From contig JAMLHK010000007.1 in the NCBI GenBank assembly GCA_023957155.1, positions 124,001-188,000 on the forward strand: a stretch of DNA of 64,000 bases. The letters run 5' to 3'. Position 1 is the first letter of the stretch; the number at the start of each line of letters is the position of its first letter. Below are positions 60,549 through 64,000 of the stretch, one piece after another. This stretch comes from Chitinophagaceae bacterium (GTDB lineage: Bacteria; Bacteroidota; Bacteroidia; Chitinophagales; Chitinophagaceae). The translations under genes were made by a program, and so were the position numbers. The notes beneath the pieces are model-generated. The model ran no database searches and was not told the origin of the DNA. It saw only the letters and a list, made by a program, of their open reading frames with translations.

Positions 60549-62910
60549 CGGAAATAACATGCTTGTATTTATTATACAAAAATGAAATAATGAGCAGCAG
60601 TACACCCAACGAGATAAAAACAATGGTTTTGGCAATGGTACCCAGGTGCGATATATCATAGAAAAACAGCTTGATCAGCGTTATTCCAAACAAACTAATG
60701 GCTCCTATTCGAAGATGTTTTTTCCTTTGCCGGATCCCGAGGATAATAAGAAACAGGGAATACGCTCCCCATAAGATCGTCAGTTCCAGCTTATAAGATG
60801 ATGACCCGGAATAGGTCAGATCTATCCAGTTAATGATCTCACTGCTCATGATCCATATAACGGATATATGCAGGACAAGGTCGAATACTATGCGAAGGTC
60901 TCTCTTTATAAAGTCTTTGCGGAGATACCGGTAAAAAGAGTATAAAGCGAGGGCTACCAATATGTAAGAAACATACCTTATACCGATGCTAAAAACATTT
61001 CCTCCACCAGATAGTAAAGGACCCGGATTGAGATAGTGATCACGCAGTTCACTAAGAATATACAATCCCCGGGTTAAAAATACGCCGAGGGAGAAAATGA
61101 TCAATCCTATATTGAATAGTCCGAGCAGCCGGTTCCTGATCTTCCCGATATTTACAAAGGCGAGAGCCGAAACAAAAAGCAGCGAATAATTAATAACCCA
61201 TATCGTCCTGTACAGTACCAGGTGATTACCCGCATAGTAACTGTTGACCTCATCGCCCCGGAACTCAATAGTGTGAACGAAGCTCATTAAGCGCTGGTTC
61301 CAGTAGGTTTCAATTTCCATACGAAAAGCATAATAAACCGTTAACAACAGGATGGCCGCAAGAAAGAAAGAGACCCACATTGTAAATCGTCCGAAGGGTT
61401 GAACCCTGTTGGGATCGGTTTTCTTTTGATGAAGAAAATTGATAAAGCCAAAAGCAGCTATCACCAATAAAGAAGAAAGAAAATGGATATTAAAGACCGG
61501 GGGTATCTTTGTTCCGGGCAGCGCCGGCTGATATACGAAATACTGGGTTGTCCAGTCGTGTATAATGCTGAAAAATGCCAGGAGGATCAGGGGTAAGGAC
61601 AATATTTCATAAAACGGAACCTGCCTGGTTCTGCCTATCCAGAACAATAAAGCCGCTTCTCCCGCCCATAGCAGGGTAACCCAATTACCGTCTAACTGAA
61701 CCGGGATAGCAATAGTAGTAAAAACCAGCACTAATCCGAAAACCAGGTAAAACAGGTTCCGGTCAGCCAGCTTTTTACGGTAAATGATCAAACCGACAAC
61801 AGAATGAATAATGGCATTAAAAAGCGTAAAAAGTCCCAACAACTGCTCACCCGTTTCATAATCTTTCAATATGGCATACCCGATACCATAAAAAATAAAG
61901 GAGTTGGAGAGCAAAGAAGTAATATCCGTGAACCGGAATTTCTCTTCCCGGAACAATTTATAGGCAAGAAAGATCAGGTAGAAGCATACAAAATAGATAA
62001 ACAAAAATGCCAGCGCCAGCCCGAAATGCTCACTCTCCCGGTAACTGAATATATACCAGAAACCATAGATCAGCCAGGTTAATGTAAAAGACAAATAGTA
62101 AAGAGGTTTCCAGTATCTTTTAAAGGCAATGATCAGTATTCCCGAGTTGATGATCGCGATATACGTAAATAATACCCCGACTTTCCCGGAACCATCACTC
62201 AGCAGGAACGGAATGGCATAAGCGCCAACCATCCCTATATGGGCGATCACCTGGCGGTTATATTTTATTGCCGCCACTACCGTGAAAGCGGTAAAGACGG
62301 TCATAAGCAAAAAAGTAGCTGCCTGAGGGATCAGGCTATAGAAACTATAGGCGGCATACGTAATAAAATATAGGATAGCCATAGAGCCGCTTAGCAGAAC
62401 AGCGCTGAAATTTTCATACTGCTTTTTGAGTTGTATGGCTAACCCCAGCAAAATGATCCCCACAAGATATCCTAAAATGATCCTTGTCAACGGACTGATG
62501 AGCTGGTGATCTATGGCATATTTAGCCCCTATCGCAACGCCGATGACCGTAATACCTATGCCAATTTTGCTTATCAGGTTTTCACCGATAAATTTTTCCA
62601 GGTCTGATTTTACGTTGAATCCGGGTTTGACAGACGGAACAGCCTGTTGGCGGGCTTTATGCTTTAGCTGATTGATGCGGGGGAAATCTGCGGACGGATC
62701 TTGTTCTTTCACTACGGGCGAACCCGGCTTATGAATAACCTCTGGCTGCGCTACACCTTCAGGCTTCATCAATTCATTGACACCACCTTTTTTTAATTCG
62801 CTGATTTCAACCCGTAAGCTATTGATCTCTTTTAAAAAATCATCCTGTTTCTTCAACAGTTCCTCGAGCTTGCTATGAAGCAGATTAATTTTGTCCTGAT
62901 TATCCGGCAT
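60532..62910 (-). CDS. DUF2339-type polytopic membrane protein
   Basis: The 792-residue protein begins with a coiled coil (LLHSKLEELLKKQDDFLKEI, residues 8-27, extending to about 45) and a proline-rich linker. About two dozen membrane helices follow, starting at LISKIGIGITVIGVAIGAKY. The sequence FIGENLISKIGIGITVIGVA and the very high helix count are the DUF2339 hallmark. It lies upstream of and overlaps the DUF3999 gene, so the two products probably form one membrane complex. No catalytic residues are evident. Confidence 0.85.
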   Translation of the reverse strand: MPDNQDKINLLHSKLEELLKKQDDFLKEINSLRVEISELKKGGVNELMKPEGVAQPEVIHKPGSPVVKEQDPSADFPRINQLKHKARQQAVPSVKPGFNVKSDLEKFIGENLISKIGIGITVIGVAIGAKYAIDHQLISPLTRIILGYLVGIILLGLAIQLKKQYENFSAVLLSGSMAILYFITYAAYSFYSLIPQAATFLLMTVFTAFTVVAAIKYNRQVIAHIGMVGAYAIPFLLSDGSGKVGVLFTYIAIINSGILIIAFKRYWKPLYYLSFTLTWLIYGFWYIFSYRESEHFGLALAFLFIYFVCFYLIFLAYKLFREEKFRFTDITSLLSNSFIFYGIGYAILKDYETGEQLLGLFTLFNAIIHSVVGLIIYRKKLADRNLFYLVFGLVLVFTTIAIPVQLDGNWVTLLWAGEAALLFWIGRTRQVPFYEILSLPLILLAFFSIIHDWTTQYFVYQPALPGTKIPPVFNIHFLSSLLVIAAFGFINFLHQKKTDPNRVQPFGRFTMWVSFFLAAILLLTVYYAFRMEIETYWNQRLMSFVHTIEFRGDEVNSYYAGNHLVLYRTIWVINYSLLFVSALAFVNIGKIRNRLLGLFNIGLIIFSLGVFLTRGLYILSELRDHYLNPGPLLSGGGNVFSIGIRYVSYILVALALYSFYRYLRKDFIKRDLRIVFDLVLHISVIWIMSSEIINWIDLTYSGSSSYKLELTILWGAYSLFLIILGIRQRKKHLRIGAISLFGITLIKLFFYDISHLGTIAKTIVFISLGVLLLIISFLYNKYKHVISDESNP

Positions 62911-63065
62911 ATTTTCTTAAGGTTTGGGTATCTGTGATCGTTTAGCAGCAAACCTGTTCATTAAAGATAATTAAGAGACCGGGATAATCAGTGAAAACTT
63001 TAAGGCTTTTCATTTCTCCTCAAACCGTACACGATTCTAAAAACAGGTAACCTTCTGTTCCGGAA

Positions 63066-64000
63066 TTATCCTTCTACCACCACGCCTTCCAGGTCATAAT
63101 CATAGGCCCTGACGATCTTTACATTTACAAATTCGCCTATATTCAGCTTTTGCCCGGAGGCAATAATGACTTCATTATCTACTTCCACAGAATCAAATTC
63201 CGTACGGCCGAGGTAACGGCCCGCCTCTTTTTTATCTATCAGTACCTTAAAGACTTTACCTGTTTTTTCCTGGTTCTTCTCTAAGCTGATCTCCTGCTGC
63301 ACTTCCATGATTTCCTGTGCCCGCAGCTTCTTTTCTTCCATTGGAATATTATCTTCCAGGCTATACGCCGAAGTATCTTCCTCATGTGAATAGGTAAAGA
63401 TACCCACCCGGTCAAAACGGTGCTTTTGTAAAAAAGCTTTTACATCCTCCACATCTTCTTCCGTTTCACCCGGGAACCCGGCAATCAGCGTAGTACGTAA
63501 ACAAATACCGGGGATACGGCTCCTGATCTCTCCGATCAGGGTTTCCATCTCAGACCGGGTTATCTGGCGGCGCATACTTTTCAATATCCGGTCACTGCTA
63601 TGCTGTAAAGGCATATCTAAGTAATTGCAGATGTTGTCATGTTGCTTCATGACATCAATAATTTCTAAAGGAAATTTTGACGGATAGGCATAATGCAGGC
63701 GGATCCACTCCAATCCTTTAACCCCGGCAAGCGCATGCAGCAGGGCGGGAAGCTCACGTTTTTTGTAAATATCCAAACCATAATACGTCAGTTCCTGGGC
63801 AATCAGCATGATCTCTTTTACCCCCCTGCTCACTAACCGTTCCGCCTCAGTAACCAATTGCTCTATGGGCTTACTGATATGTTGTCCTCTCATCAGGGGT
63901 ATGGCACAGAAAGCACAGGTACGGTTACAGCCTTCTGAAATTTTCATATACGCATAATGGCTGGGAGTGCTTAACATCCGCTCTCCGACAAGCTCCGTTT
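63066..64000 (-). CDS. rimO: ribosomal protein S12 methylthiotransferase RimO, C-terminal part
   Basis: The frame is open to the window edge, so the 5' end (MTTase N-terminal domain) is missing. Visible are the radical-SAM cluster motif EGCNRTCAFCAIPLMRG, YLDMPLQHSSDRILKSMRR, RTTLIAGFPGETEEDVEDV and FDRVGIFTYSHEEDTSAY. A C-terminal TRAM domain (KVFKVLIDKKEAGRYLGRTE) follows. The HYAYMKISEGCNR start of the radical-SAM domain is RimO-like rather than MiaB-like. It adds a methylthio group to Asp of ribosomal protein S12. Confidence 0.92.
   Translation of the reverse strand, partial: TELVGERMLSTPSHYAYMKISEGCNRTCAFCAIPLMRGQHISKPIEQLVTEAERLVSRGVKEIMLIAQELTYYGLDIYKKRELPALLHALAGVKGLEWIRLHYAYPSKFPLEIIDVMKQHDNICNYLDMPLQHSSDRILKSMRRQITRSEMETLIGEIRSRIPGICLRTTLIAGFPGETEEDVEDVKAFLQKHRFDRVGIFTYSHEEDTSAYSLEDNIPMEEKKLRAQEIMEVQQEISLEKNQEKTGKVFKVLIDKKEAGRYLGRTEFDSVEVDNEVIIASGQKLNIGEFVNVKIVRAYDYDLEGVVVEG

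Overview
The window comes from a member of the Bacteroidota, most likely a Chitinophagaceae-like soil or environmental bacterium. This rests on a SusC/SusD pair with a FecR anti-sigma factor and an ECF sigma factor, a protein with a type IX secretion C-terminal domain, a TAnnTTTG-type promoter before the electron-transfer flavoprotein genes, few Shine-Dalgarno sites, and Bacteroidota-style Wza and Wzc. The assignment is an inference from gene content; no 16S rRNA gene is present.

Region 1 (1-22.6 kb, all + strand) is a capsule/exopolysaccharide locus. It starts inside the UDP-L-FucNAc genes fnlA-fnlB-fnlC, followed by a GT4 glycosyltransferase, a Wzx flippase, a Wzy-type polymerase, a GT2 transferase and the export pair Wza/Wzc. 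A second cassette follows: rmlA, a second Wzx, a sugar 4-aminotransferase, a NeuD/PglD-type acetyltransferase, a WecF-like Fuc4NAc transferase, a second Wzy, a GT4, a ChbG/YdjC-type deacetylase and two more GT4 enzymes. The locus thus holds two Wzx/Wzy sets around one Wza/Wzc. No priming sugar-phosphate transferase and no rmlB are visible.

Region 2 (22.6-36.9 kb) is mostly housekeeping: rlmH, a rhomboid protease, tilS, a TPR protein, etfB-etfA, a bifunctional nuclease family protein, ispE, ornithine aminotransferase, a GlcD-type FAD oxidase and a small outer-membrane barrel. A 3.5-kb chondroitinase-like (PL8) gene with a T9SS sorting domain is wedged into the rhomboid/tilS junction. It is flanked by two diverged 97-bp copies of that junction (20 mismatches, no gaps), one carrying a relic of tilS and the other a relic of the rhomboid gene.

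Region 3 (36.9-45 kb) holds a 680-bp gene-free stretch with inverted and short direct repeats, a TrmH-type methyltransferase, a 1018-residue AsmA-like protein with an internal duplication, tRNA-Pro(CGG) with a terminator, a membrane cytochrome b and a TonB-dependent siderophore receptor.

Region 4 (45-59.2 kb, mostly - strand) is a SusC/SusD locus: a divergent ECF sigma factor, FecR, SusC with an STN domain, SusD, the relic of an endonuclease/exonuclease/phosphatase gene, two distantly similar deacetylase-like barrel proteins, a PafA-like alkaline phosphatase and a right-handed beta-helix protein. The DNA for the SusC plug and barrel and for SusD is clearly poorer in G+C than the first 240 codons of susC, which suggests cassette exchange.

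Region 5 (59.3-64 kb, - strand) has a DUF3999/DUF2339 envelope pair and the 3' part of rimO.
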